Below are positions 24,217 through 32,882 of a stretch of 33,854 nucleotides of DNA, piece after piece. The translations under genes were made by a program, and so were the position numbers. Location of the stretch: positions 1 through 33,854 of the forward strand of contig CABRHW010000022.1 of NCBI GenBank assembly GCA_902470765.1, read 5' to 3'. The notes under the pieces were generated by a model. That model made no database searches, was not told where the DNA came from, and was given only the letters and a program-made list of their open reading frames with translations. The DNA comes from an uncultured Collinsella sp. (lineage in GTDB: Bacteria; Actinomycetota; Coriobacteriia; Coriobacteriales; Coriobacteriaceae). The first letter of the stretch is position 1. The number at the start of each line of letters is the position of its first letter.

Positions 24217-24325
24217 TCATTGGGGACAGACTTAAATGAGTGGTCGTTGGGGACAGCCTTTAAGGACTGTCCCAAGCTGCCGGCAGGAAAGGAACGTCCC
24301 CAAGTGCCGGGTTCCCAATGACTAG
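24213..24325. repeat. Inverted-repeat element at the convergent gene ends
   Basis: Perfect 12-bp outer arms (24213-24224 and 24314-24325; CTAGTCATTGGG/CCCAATGACTAG) enclose an inner palindrome, GGGACAG with CTGTCCC, around CCTTTAAGG (about 24249-24272). TTGGGGAC occurs three times, twice on the plus strand and once on the minus. The left arm includes the stop codon of the peptidase gene. With no ORF and about 113 bp, it is MITE-like or REP-like. It may act as a bidirectional terminator. Confidence 0.75.
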
Positions 24326-24332
24326 GTGAATA

Positions 24333-24367
24333 GCAAAAGCCCCGCAGTCGGAGCGGACTGCGGGGCT
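24333..24367 (-). terminator. Terminator of the carbamate kinase gene
   Basis: A perfect 12-bp stem (24338-24349 with 24356-24367), with a 6-nt loop, is followed on the minus strand by TTTTGC. Confidence 0.92.
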
Positions 24368-24432
24368 CATGAAGAGAGGCTAGTTTGTGGGCGCCTTGCC
24401 TGGCGCCCACGAGAGAGGCAATGGAGCAGAGG

Positions 24433-25395
24433 CTACTCGTGGATGCGGGTACCGGAGAGGCCAGCCATGGTCTCGGCGGCCTTGTCCAGGGCGCCGATGA
24501 TGCAGGTGCGGCCCTTGCGGGAACGGGCGAACTTGATGGCGGCGCGGACCTTGGGCTCCATGGAACCCTTGCCGAACTGGCCCTCGTCGGCCAGGCGCTC
24601 GGCCTCGTCGGCGGTGATGTCCTCGAGCTCCTCCTGGTTGGGCTTGCCAAAGTTGATGGCGACATGCTCAACGGCGGTCAGCAGGAACAGAACGTCAGCG
24701 TCGCAGTCCTCGGCCAGCAGCTCGCCGCCCAGGTCCTTGTCGATGACGGCGGGGACGCCCTTGTAGCAGCCCTTGTTCTCGTAGTCGCGGACGACGGGGA
24801 TGCCGCCGCCACCGCAGGCGATGACGATGAACTCGTTGTCGAGCAGGTTGAGGATGGAGTCAGCCTCGACGATCTTCTTGGGATCGGGGGAAGCGACAAC
24901 GCGACGCCAGCCGCGGCCGGAATCCTCGACGAAGACCTTGGAAGGATCCTCGGCCATGAACTCCTTGGCCTGCTCCTCGGTGTAGAAGGGGCCAATCGGC
25001 TTGGTCGGGTTCTTGAACGCGGGATCGTCCGGGTCGCACTCGATCTGGGTGACGACGGTTGCGGCGTGCCAACGCTTATAGCGCTTGTGCATCTCGCGGC
25101 CAATGCCCTGCTGCAGGTGATAGCCGATGTAGCCCTGGGACATGGCGCCGCACTCGGGCAGCGGCATCTCGGGGGTGCCGATGGCGTCGTGGGCAGCGGC
25201 GAAGGCGTTCTGGATCATGCCAACCTGCGGGCCGTTGCCGTGGGTGATGATGATCTCGTTGCCCTGCTCGATCAGGCCGAGGAGAGCGTGAGCGGTGTTG
25301 CTCACGGCCTCGATCTGCTCAACGGGGTTGTTGCCGAGGGCGTTGCCGCCAAGGGCGACGACGATACGATCGGGCTTGCCAAGAGGCTTAGACAT
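24433..25395 (-). CDS. arcC: Carbamate kinase
   Basis: 320 aa, normal length. It transfers phosphate from carbamoyl phosphate to ADP, yielding ATP at the end of arginine-deiminase or agmatine/allantoin breakdown. Diagnostic motifs include VVALGGNALG at the N-terminus, ITHGNGPQVG, VIACGGGGIPVV, AVIDKDL and FGKGSMEPKV. The start at 25395 has GAAAGGA; a longer form lacks a good RBS. No arginine deiminase or ornithine carbamoyltransferase gene is in the window, so the source of carbamoyl phosphate is unknown. Its upstream region is long and AT-rich. Confidence 0.95.
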   Translation of the reverse strand: MSKPLGKPDRIVVALGGNALGNNPVEQIEAVSNTAHALLGLIEQGNEIIITHGNGPQVGMIQNAFAAAHDAIGTPEMPLPECGAMSQGYIGYHLQQGIGREMHKRYKRWHAATVVTQIECDPDDPAFKNPTKPIGPFYTEEQAKEFMAEDPSKVFVEDSGRGWRRVVASPDPKKIVEADSILNLLDNEFIVIACGGGGIPVVRDYENKGCYKGVPAVIDKDLGGELLAEDCDADVLFLLTAVEHVAINFGKPNQEELEDITADEAERLADEGQFGKGSMEPKVRAAIKFARSRKGRTCIIGALDKAAETMAGLSGTRIHE

Positions 25396-25940
25396 TGCTG
25401 GAATCCTTTCTGTAAAAGGCCTACAACCCATTAATAACCCGCGCCCGTGCAATACGCGAGTTTATTAAGGTTTATATTCTCTTTATCGCTCATTTTATTC
25501 ATTTTGAAAATAGTTGAACGGTGAACGGTCGTTTTTATCCGCTCAGCGTACAGAACCCCAGCTCAAGCATATCTACGTCATTTACGTGCAACTTTATTTT
25601 AATAGAGCAGGGATTAGACCAGATTATACAAACTGTATCTTTGCTAAACACAAAACAGTCAGCGCAAAGTCTTACTCGCACTATACGAGATTCTATGCAC
25701 TTATTGGACGAGTATGCAGCCCTGCAATAACATGGCGTTTTTCATCCAACTTAAGGAATATAGATGAGCCCCGAAAAGGCAGCCAGCCCCAAAGCACGGG
25801 GATAGAAGGCAGCAACGGCCACGCCCCCATCCACCCCCAAAGTGGCGCGAGGTTTCGCGGCAAAGCCGCGAAACAGCGACCGGGACAAAAGGCCCCCACA
25901 ACCACGTCCTTCATTCAGCCACACAATCCGAGGACGTAGT
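25396..25940. promoter_or_regulatory. Long AT-rich upstream region of carbamate kinase
   Basis: About 545 bp with no gene I can support; the part from 25430 to 25760 is much AT-richer than the flanks. It holds a perfect tandem GAACGGT pair (25516-25529) and, on the minus strand, TTTGTATAATCT with a good TATAAT box (around 25624-25632). Two short open frames (25521-25730 and 25514-25939) lack a ribosome-binding site and family likeness. Confidence 0.4.
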
Positions 25941-25945
25941 CGTAG

Positions 25946-26068
25946 CAGGATCTGAGGGCTGACCTTCGCGGACACTCCGCAGGACGAAAGAACCCCCGCC
26001 GCACGTAGTGCGCAGCGGGGGTTCTTTCATGTCCGAGGACGTCCGCGAAGGTCAGCCCTCAGATCCTG
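25946..26068. repeat. 28-bp perfect inverted repeat around the PFOR terminator
   Basis: The arms 25946-25973 and 26041-26068 are exact reverse complements. They enclose the terminator hairpin at 25983-26028, so the whole 123 bp can fold into nested stems. The right arm ends 11 nt from the end of the oxidoreductase gene at 26080. TCCGAGGACGT also occurs twice as a direct repeat beside the arms. No ORF. It is a third sequence family, unrelated to the elements at 8195 and 10937. Confidence 0.85.
25983..26028 (-). terminator. Terminator of the pyruvate:ferredoxin oxidoreductase gene
   Basis: A perfect 14-bp stem (25986-25999 with 26015-26028) carries a smaller GCAC/GTGC stem in its loop. On the minus strand the downstream arm ends GGGGGTTCTTTCG. 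It lies inside the 28-bp inverted repeat. Confidence 0.82.
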
Positions 26069-26079
26069 CGGTGAGAGAC

Positions 26080-29000
26080 CTAGGCCTCGTTGTACACCGT
26101 CTTGAGCTTCAGCAGGTGAGCGTAGCGGTCCATGGCGGCCTGCTCGTTCTCCTTGAAGAGCTCCTCGGCGCGCTCGGGGAAGGAACGCGTCAGCGAAGCG
26201 TAACGGGCCTCGTTCATCAGGAACTCCTGATAGCCGCCCGCGGGCTCCTTGGAATCGAGCGAGAACTTCTTGCCGGCAGCAGCCTCGGGGTTGAAGCGGA
26301 AGAGGTTCCAGTAACCGCACTCGACAGCCTTCTTCATCTCGGCCTGGCAGTTCTGCATGCCGCCCTTCTTGATGGAGTGCATCTCGCAGGGGCTGTAGCC
26401 GATGATGAGGGACGGGCCGTCGTAGGCCTCGGCCTCGTGAATGGCCTTGAGGGTCTGAGCCGGGTTGGCGCCCATGGCGACCTGCGCCACGTAGACGTAG
26501 CCGTAGCTCATGGCAATCTCGGCCAGGGACTTCTTCTTGGTCACCTTACCGGCAGCGGCGAACTGAGCGACCTGGCCCAGGTTCGAGGCCTTGGAGGCCT
26601 GACCACCGGTGTTGGAGTAAACCTCGGTGTCGAAGACGAAGACGTTGACGTTGTGGCCGGAAGCCAGGACGTGGTCCAGGCCACCGAAGCCGATGTCGTA
26701 GGCCCAACCGTCGCCGCCGAAGATCCAGAAGGACTTCTTGGTGAGGTAAGCCTTGTCGGCGAGGATCGCCTTGGAAGCGTCGCAGCCGCACTTCTCGAGC
26801 TCGGCAACGTAGGCAGCGGCAGCGGTCTTGGAAGCCTCGGCGTCGTTGACGGAGTCGATCCAAGCCTGGCCGGCAGCCTTGAGCTCATCGGACGGACCAT
26901 CGGCAGCGATGATGTCCTGGGTAGCGGCGATCAGCTTCTTCTGGACGGCCTCGTAACCGACGGCCATGCCCAGACCGTGCTCGGCATTGTCCTCGAACAG
27001 GGAGTTGTTCCACGCCGGGCCGTGACCGTCCTTGTCCTTGCAGTAAGGAGCGGTGGCAGCGGGGTTGCCCCAAATGGAGGAGCAGCCGGTGGCGTTGGAG
27101 ATGAACATGCGGTCGCCGGCGACCTGGGTCACCAGACGTGCATAGGCGGTCTCGGCGCAGCCGGCGCAGGAGCCGGAGAACTCCAGGTAGGGCTGCTTAA
27201 ACTGGCTGCCCTTGACGTTGGCCGCGATGAGCTCCTTCTTCTCGGAGACGTTCTCGACCATGTAGTCCCAAACGGGCTGCTGGTCCATCTCCTGCTCGGT
27301 GGGAACCATCTCGAGAGCACCCTTGGGGCAGACCTTAACGCAGTTGGTGCAGCCCATGCAGTCGAGCGGGGACACGGCCATGGTGAACTTCATGCCCTTG
27401 GCCTTGGGGCCCATGGCGTCGAGCGTGCGGGTAGCCTCGGGCGCGGCGGCAGCCTCGTCCTCGGTCATCGCGAACGGACGGATGGTGGCATGCGGGCACA
27501 CATAGGCGCACTGGTTGCACTGGATGCACTTGGTCTCGTCCCAGTGAGGAACGACCACAGCGACGCCGCGCTTCTCGTATGCGGAGGCGCCCAGCTCAAA
27601 CTGGCCGTCGGCACAATCGACGAAGGCGGAAACGGGCAGGCTGTCGCCATCCATGCGATCGATGGGCTCGAGCAGGTTCTTGACCTGCTGGGCGATGGCG
27701 GACTTGGTCTCCTCGGAGAGCTCGACGGGAGCGGCGTCCTCGGCGGTAGCCCAGTCGGCCGGAACCTCGAACTTACGGAAGGCGGTAGCGCCGGCATCGA
27801 TGGCCTTGTGGTTGGCGTCGACGATGGCCTGGCCCTTCTTCATGTAGGACTTAGTGGCCGCGTCCTTCATGTACTGCAGGGCGTCCTCGGCGGGCAGAAC
27901 CTTGGCCAGCGCGAAGAAGGCGGACTGAAGCACCGTGTTGGTGCGCTTGCCCATGCCGACCTTGGCGGCCAGGTCGATAGCGTCGATCAGGTAGACGTTG
28001 ACGTTGTTGTTCGCGATATAGCGCTTGGCCACGGCGGGCATGTGCTCGGCGAACTCCTCGTCGCTCCACTGGCAGTTGACCAGGAAGGTGCCGCCCGGCT
28101 TGACGTCGCGGACCATCTTGAAGCCCTTGACGATGTAGCTGGGGTTGTGGCAGGCGACAAAGTCGGCCTTGGTCACGTAGTACGGCGAGCGGATCGGGGA
28201 ATCACCAAAGCGCAGGTGCGAGACGGTGACTCCGCCGGTCTTCTTGGAGTCGTACTGGAAGTAGGCCTGGACGTACTTGTCGGTGTGGTCGCCGATAATC
28301 TTGATCGAGTTCTTGTTGGCGCCGACGGTACCGTCGCCACCCAGACCCCAGAACTTGCACTCGATGGTACCGGGGGCTGCGGTGTTGGGCGCATCCTCGG
28401 CCTCGGGCAGGCTCAGGTTGGTCACGTCATCGACGATGCCGATGGTGAACTCGCGCTTGGGCTCGTCCTTCTTGAGCTCCTCGAAGACAGCGAACGCGGA
28501 CGCGGGAGGCGTGTCCTTGCTGCCCAGGCCGTAACGGCCGCCGACAACCTTGATGCCCGTCTTGCCGGCCTCGTAGAGAGCGGAGACGACGTCCTGGTAG
28601 AGCGGCTCGCCGATGGAACCCGGCTCCTTGGTGCGGTCCATAACGGCAATCTTCTTGACGGTCTCGGGGAGAACGTCGACAAAGTGCTTGATGGAGAACG
28701 GACGGAACAGGCGGACCTTGACCAGGCCGACCTTCTCGCCGTGAGCGTTGAGGTAGTCGATGACTTCCTCGAGCACGTCGCAGAAGGAGCCCATGCACAC
28801 GACGACGCGATCGGCATCGGGAGCGCCGTAGTAGTTGAATAGGCCGTAATCGGTGCCGAGCTTCTCGTTGATCTTCTTCATGTAGCCCTCGACGACGGCG
28901 GGAAGCTCGTCGTAGACCTTGTTGCAGGCCTCGCGGTTCTGGAAGAAGATGTCGCCGTTCTCGTGGCTACCGCGGGTATGCGGGTGCTCAGGGTTGAGCG

Positions 29001-29619
29001 CGTGATCGCGGAAAGCCTGGACGGCGTCCATGTCGCACATCTCGGCCAGATCCTTGTAGTCCCACATGGCGACCTTCTGGATCTCGTGGCTGGTGCGGAA
29101 ACCGTCGAAGAAGTTAAGGAACGGGGTCTTACCCTCGATGGCGGCAAGGTGAGCCACCGGCGAGAGGTCCATGACCTCCTGGACGTTGCCCTCGGCGAGC
29201 ATGGCGAAACCGGTCTGGCGACAGGCCATGACGTCGGAGTGATCGCCAAAGATGTTCAGGGCGTGCGAAGCGACGCAACGCGCGGAGACGTGGAAAACGC
29301 CCGGGAGCTGCTCGCCTGCGATCTTGTACATGTTCGGGATCATCAGGAGCAGACCCTGAGAAGCCGTGTAGGTGGTGGTCAGAGCACCGGCACCCAGCGA
29401 ACCGTGAACGGTACCGGCTGCACCTGCCTCAGACTCCATCTCGACGACCTTGACCGGGGTGCCGAAGATGTTCTTGCGACCCTGGGCCGCCCACTGGTCG
29501 ACATGGTCGGCCATCGGGCTGGACGGCGTAATGGGATAAATTCCCGCTACCTCGGTGTACGCATACGAAACATATGCGGCCGCCTCGTTGCCGTCCATAG
29601 ACTTAAACTTACGCGCCAT
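26080..29619 (-). CDS. nifJ: Pyruvate:ferredoxin (flavodoxin) oxidoreductase
   Basis: 1179 aa single-chain enzyme, the normal size. It oxidises pyruvate with CoA to acetyl-CoA and CO2, passing electrons to ferredoxin in the cytoplasm. The N-terminus MDGNEAAAYVSYAYTEV followed by YPITPSSPMADH is the pyruvate-binding domain start. Two [4Fe-4S] ferredoxin motifs lie at about 697 (CIQCNQCAYVCP) and 753 (CMGCTNCVKVCP). The C-terminal TPP domain begins with a third-cluster motif GSCAGCAET (about 816) and contains ATGCSSIWG. The start at 29619 has GAGGAGAGGGG; upstream in-frame residues are not conserved-looking. It is a single-gene transcript, a hallmark of anaerobic fermentation. Confidence 0.97.
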   Translation of the reverse strand: MARKFKSMDGNEAAAYVSYAYTEVAGIYPITPSSPMADHVDQWAAQGRKNIFGTPVKVVEMESEAGAAGTVHGSLGAGALTTTYTASQGLLLMIPNMYKIAGEQLPGVFHVSARCVASHALNIFGDHSDVMACRQTGFAMLAEGNVQEVMDLSPVAHLAAIEGKTPFLNFFDGFRTSHEIQKVAMWDYKDLAEMCDMDAVQAFRDHALNPEHPHTRGSHENGDIFFQNREACNKVYDELPAVVEGYMKKINEKLGTDYGLFNYYGAPDADRVVVCMGSFCDVLEEVIDYLNAHGEKVGLVKVRLFRPFSIKHFVDVLPETVKKIAVMDRTKEPGSIGEPLYQDVVSALYEAGKTGIKVVGGRYGLGSKDTPPASAFAVFEELKKDEPKREFTIGIVDDVTNLSLPEAEDAPNTAAPGTIECKFWGLGGDGTVGANKNSIKIIGDHTDKYVQAYFQYDSKKTGGVTVSHLRFGDSPIRSPYYVTKADFVACHNPSYIVKGFKMVRDVKPGGTFLVNCQWSDEEFAEHMPAVAKRYIANNNVNVYLIDAIDLAAKVGMGKRTNTVLQSAFFALAKVLPAEDALQYMKDAATKSYMKKGQAIVDANHKAIDAGATAFRKFEVPADWATAEDAAPVELSEETKSAIAQQVKNLLEPIDRMDGDSLPVSAFVDCADGQFELGASAYEKRGVAVVVPHWDETKCIQCNQCAYVCPHATIRPFAMTEDEAAAAPEATRTLDAMGPKAKGMKFTMAVSPLDCMGCTNCVKVCPKGALEMVPTEQEMDQQPVWDYMVENVSEKKELIAANVKGSQFKQPYLEFSGSCAGCAETAYARLVTQVAGDRMFISNATGCSSIWGNPAATAPYCKDKDGHGPAWNNSLFEDNAEHGLGMAVGYEAVQKKLIAATQDIIAADGPSDELKAAGQAWIDSVNDAEASKTAAAAYVAELEKCGCDASKAILADKAYLTKKSFWIFGGDGWAYDIGFGGLDHVLASGHNVNVFVFDTEVYSNTGGQASKASNLGQVAQFAAAGKVTKKKSLAEIAMSYGYVYVAQVAMGANPAQTLKAIHEAEAYDGPSLIIGYSPCEMHSIKKGGMQNCQAEMKKAVECGYWNLFRFNPEAAAGKKFSLDSKEPAGGYQEFLMNEARYASLTRSFPERAEELFKENEQAAMDRYAHLLKLKTVYNEA

Positions 29620-30010
29620 ATACCCCTCTCCTCTCATATAGGTATACAGGCCCCGGCGATCGCCGGGATATTGGCGTGATGGGATTTTCGTTGTTGCTTC
29701 CAATCATCTGGCAGGCGGACTCAGCAGCAGGTACATGGCGTGGAGAGAAGGCATGCCAAGGCGAGGAGGGCTGCACGCGCTCCACAGGCCCAGCTACCCG
29801 TCTTGCACATGACCGAGCGCCGCAAAGGCCGCATGTCGGATGCTCCCGGGCACGCCCCGGCGATGGGAAGCGCCCGCAACGGAAATCCGCATGCGGGTTT
29901 ATTGTACCCCGCCGTCAGGCCATATTTCGGCAAATATAGGTGGCCGGTAAAGGTTTACCTCGGGTGACTATTGTGCGCCCGGCACCGACGGGCACAGTCC
30001 CCTGGAACCC
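29620..30010 (-). promoter_or_regulatory. Upstream region of nifJ with a 16-bp palindrome
   Basis: About 390 bp without a gene. A perfect palindrome, CCCGGCGATCGCCGGG (29652-29667), sits 32 nt upstream of the start codon and could be an operator or an mRNA hairpin. TATACCTATATG lies between it and the RBS. Further up, TACAAT (29901-29906, minus strand) is a possible -10 with a weak -35, which would give a leader of about 280 nt. A 70-codon open frame at 29721-29933 is not convincing. Confidence 0.45.
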
Positions 30011-30016
30011 CACAGC

Positions 30017-30083
30017 AGTTGCGGTGAAATAGGGACTGTTTTTGCTGTTAACGGCCTTAATCAGTCCCTATTTCACCGCAACT
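30017..30083. repeat. 22-bp perfect inverted repeat behind the FHA gene
   Basis: The arms 30017-30038 and 30062-30083 are exact reverse complements with a 23-nt loop (TTTTTGCTG...). A second, overlapping inverted repeat AACTCAT/ATGAGTT (30080-30086 with 30094-30100) reaches the stop codon of the FHA gene. On the minus strand the stem follows that stop by 15 nt, but no long T-tract comes after it. The GGGACTG/CAGTCCC core recalls the GGGACAG/CTGTCCC core of the element at 24213. Confidence 0.8.
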
Positions 30084-30098
30084 CATTGAGGGGATGAG

Positions 30099-31037
30099 TT
30101 AGAGGGCGCCAAGGAGGATGGCGTAGGTGGTGGATTCGCCGAGTTTGAGCTCGTCGCCGGGGCTGAGCCGGGCGGAGCGGCCGGGCTCTACTTGAATACA
30201 CACGCTCGTGGCCCCGTTTACCACCACGGTGCCGTTCGTGGACGCCAGGTCCTCGACAAACCATGTGCCAGAATCGTCGCACCAGATATGGGCATGGCGG
30301 GCCGAGACGTCGTCACCGACGTCGGTGATGTCGCCCTCCCCCGTTGCCAGGGCGCCGATCTCGACACCTTCCTCACTCGGCTGAATCCAGCGCGGGGCGC
30401 TCACCACATAGCCGTTTTGCACGCGCAGCAGTCCCAGCGGATGCGCCGGCGCGACCTCGTGCTCGCCCGCGACCGAAGATGTGCTCAGCGAGCGCGGCGT
30501 CGACGTGGCGCCGCCACAGGTCGCATGAGCGTAGTCGATGGCATAGGTCACCGACGAACGTACATCTGCCGAGCAACCCACGGCGACAAACAACACCAGG
30601 ATGGCCTCGGCGCGTTCGGCGGGCATGAGTTCAGCCGCCTGCGACAGGCGCTCGAGCGCATTGCGATAGAGATTCGTATCCTGGTGGCATTCCTCGAGTG
30701 CCCGCACCATGGACACGCCAGCGGGGCCGCACACCATATTGGTCACGGCCGCGGCGTCCATGGGATTGCGACGGCGCAGGGCCAGCTGCGACATAATGCG
30801 CGCGGCCGAGGTGCCGTAATCGGCAAAATAACGTTCCTGAAGCGTGCCGACCGGCGCGCGCACGATAAAGCGCGAAACCCAGGAGCGATCGGCGGCACGG
30901 CTCTGCGGACTACGGCCGTCGGCGAGTGGGCGGCTCGAGAGCACCAGGCCGCAAAGTTCGATATGGCTCAGGTGCGCTGCGCGCTTAAAGATGTCAAACA
31001 TTGCCCCGCACGGGGTGAGCTCAGCTTGAGAAGCCAT
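30099..31037 (-). CDS. FHA-domain protein
   Basis: 312 aa. The C-terminal forkhead-associated domain (about 222-312) has the phosphothreonine-binding residues: SARHAH (245-250) and STNGT (266-270). The first 210 residues are mainly helical and unrecognised. FHA domains bind phosphothreonine, so this is the natural reader for the Ser/Thr kinase encoded immediately upstream; only 3 bp separate the genes. AAGGAGG precedes the ATG at 31037. No membrane segment is seen. Confidence 0.9.
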   Translation of the reverse strand: MASQAELTPCGAMFDIFKRAAHLSHIELCGLVLSSRPLADGRSPQSRAADRSWVSRFIVRAPVGTLQERYFADYGTSAARIMSQLALRRRNPMDAAAVTNMVCGPAGVSMVRALEECHQDTNLYRNALERLSQAAELMPAERAEAILVLFVAVGCSADVRSSVTYAIDYAHATCGGATSTPRSLSTSSVAGEHEVAPAHPLGLLRVQNGYVVSAPRWIQPSEEGVEIGALATGEGDITDVGDDVSARHAHIWCDDSGTWFVEDLASTNGTVVVNGATSVCIQVEPGRSARLSPGDELKLGESTTYAILLGAL

Positions 31038-31040
31038 GGC

Positions 31041-32882
31041 TTAGCCCTCCTTGGTCGCAGAGATCGTGTCGGATACTTCGGCCGGCCCGCCAAAGGCGCG
31101 GGCAGCCGCGGCTCCGCCGGCAAGCGGCGTCGCCATGGGAATTTTCGCACGTCGTGCTGACACGACGGGAAGCTCAAAGGCAAACCCCATCGCCAGCAAA
31201 AACCACGTGAGCGCATAGGTTGCAATTATGGCGGCCACCAGGCCACCCGCCACGGCATGCTGGGAAAACACGGCACATGCGAGTGCGGCCAGAGCCGGAA
31301 CCTCGCAGGCGGAAAGGGCCAACACGCCCTGCAGGAATCCCGCACGGCGGTCGCGCGCCAAGGCCCCGGCAGCGATGCCCACCATGCCCGGCAGCGCCAA
31401 CGCCAGCGCGGCGATAATGGCCGGGAGCTTCCCGGACCACATAAGCGGCCCCACGACGAGCGTCACATGGGCGCCCGACGCCAACAGCGCCGCTGATACC
31501 ACGACCACAGCCCAAAGCACGCCGCATACCGCCGTCGCACCAACCATCGCCGCACGCCGGGCTGTGTGCCCCGATACCTCCATCGGGCACGGCATGAGCG
31601 GCTCGGCTCGAAGCGAGCGGGCGACATTTTGCGCATAGTGGTCGCAAAATGCCGAGAGCGCCGCCTCCACCGCAGCCGGCTCGGGACGATCTTCCTGATG
31701 GCAGGACAGGCAGGCCATCACCACGTCGAACAGCTGAGCGTCGACAAACGCCAGCGCATCGCGCAGGTCCTCGGAATTTGGATCGAGCCCCAGCTGCTGA
31801 GCCTGTTCGGCCGCGGCAAGTGCCACATCGGGCTCGCGTCGCAGAAGCTGCGTCAAGTCGCAGCCGGGCGCGTGGGCGCCGACGGGATAATCGGGCAGCG
31901 TATCCATCTTGAGGCGATAAGGGCTGGCGATATCGCGCGTCCTTTTGCGCGAGCCCGAAGTACCCGACGCACCCGGCGCCACCTCGTACGGCGCGACACC
32001 GGCGATGAGCTCGTAAACCGTGCTCGCCGCTGCATAGACATCAATCGCCGGCGACATGCGAAGTATGCGCAGGTCGGGGATATCGTCGGTGAGCATCTCG
32101 GGCGGGGCGTAGGCCACCGTCGCACGGCGCAACGTGGCATAGCGTTCGGTAAACGACGCCTTGCCGCCGGTGCCGGCCACCGCAGAGGCGGGCTCGAGCG
32201 CCAGCGACGAGCCAAAATCGATCAAGCACAGGTCGAAGGTGCCTTCGGCAAGCTGTCGGTCGAGCGGCAGGCGCGCCGTGCGCACCATAATATTAGCGGG
32301 CGAGATATCGCGATGGACGAACCCCTCGCCTACCAAGCTCATGCGGCAGAGCAGATCGAACAGGTCGCGACCCAGGCGCGCCGCCACGAGCGGCGACAGA
32401 CGCCCGGCATCGTCCACGGCAAGGCGCGGGCGCAGGCGAGCGAGCGTCTCGCCCTCGACCCACTCCATGACAATCGCGGACACGCCGTCAACCTCGCCCC
32501 ACCCGTATAAGCGGGGAAAGCCCTTAAGGCCCGAAAGGGCACGATGGCATTCATATTCCTCGCGAAACGCCGCCTTGAACTTGGTGACCAGCGCCTCGTG
32601 GGCGACATCGTCATCAAATTCGTCGCGCGTTGGCAAGATGAGCTGCTTGAGCGCCACGGCCTCGCCCTGCGCGTTGACGGCACGCGTCACACGGCCGATA
32701 CCGCCGCGGCGCATGGTGGCGTCATCGGCAAACAGCATCGTAAAACGGCGCAGGTAGGAGGGAAGCTCGTCCGTGCCCAGGGCGACGGCCGGCTCAAACC
32801 CGTCGACGCGCGCCAGGCGCAGGCCCACCATGGGATCGCGGTTGAGCGACTGGGGTGCCGCAGAAGCGAGATCGTTCGTCAT
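31041..32882 (-). CDS. Membrane-bound eukaryotic-like Ser/Thr protein kinase
   Basis: 613 aa. The kinase domain (about 45-300) shows RRGGIGRV (glycine loop), Lys79 in VALKQL, the catalytic HRDISPANIM (His190, Asp192, Asn197), DFG at 222-224, APPE (259-262) and DVYAAAS (Asp281). All key residues are present, so it should be active. After a helical linker, 4-5 hydrophobic spans lie at about 445-570, placing the kinase at the membrane with its catalytic domain inside; no extracellular PASTA repeats are seen. The start at 32882 overlaps the upstream gene's stop by 4 nt (ATGA). The FHA gene follows 3 bp later. Confidence 0.92.
   Translation of the reverse strand: MTNDLASAAPQSLNRDPMVGLRLARVDGFEPAVALGTDELPSYLRRFTMLFADDATMRRGGIGRVTRAVNAQGEAVALKQLILPTRDEFDDDVAHEALVTKFKAAFREEYECHRALSGLKGFPRLYGWGEVDGVSAIVMEWVEGETLARLRPRLAVDDAGRLSPLVAARLGRDLFDLLCRMSLVGEGFVHRDISPANIMVRTARLPLDRQLAEGTFDLCLIDFGSSLALEPASAVAGTGGKASFTERYATLRRATVAYAPPEMLTDDIPDLRILRMSPAIDVYAAASTVYELIAGVAPYEVAPGASGTSGSRKRTRDIASPYRLKMDTLPDYPVGAHAPGCDLTQLLRREPDVALAAAEQAQQLGLDPNSEDLRDALAFVDAQLFDVVMACLSCHQEDRPEPAAVEAALSAFCDHYAQNVARSLRAEPLMPCPMEVSGHTARRAAMVGATAVCGVLWAVVVVSAALLASGAHVTLVVGPLMWSGKLPAIIAALALALPGMVGIAAGALARDRRAGFLQGVLALSACEVPALAALACAVFSQHAVAGGLVAAIIATYALTWFLLAMGFAFELPVVSARRAKIPMATPLAGGAAAARAFGGPAEVSDTISATKEG

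Noticed and set aside
24213..24325. Insertion sequence
   Set aside because: No transposase frame and too short; described as a non-autonomous inverted repeat instead.
25514..25939. 141- and 69-codon plus-strand frames in the AT-rich island
   Set aside because: No Shine-Dalgarno and no recognisable domain. I cannot exclude a remnant of a lost gene.
26008..28842. 944-codon open frame on the plus strand
   Set aside because: It is the antisense mirror of the PFOR gene; GC-rich codon bias keeps the opposite frame open. The translation is low-complexity Leu/Gly/Val/Asp with no domain.
29721..29933. 70-codon frame with a hydrophobic Cys-rich end upstream of nifJ
   Set aside because: It could pass for a leader peptide, but there is no RBS at a plausible internal Met and no codon evidence.
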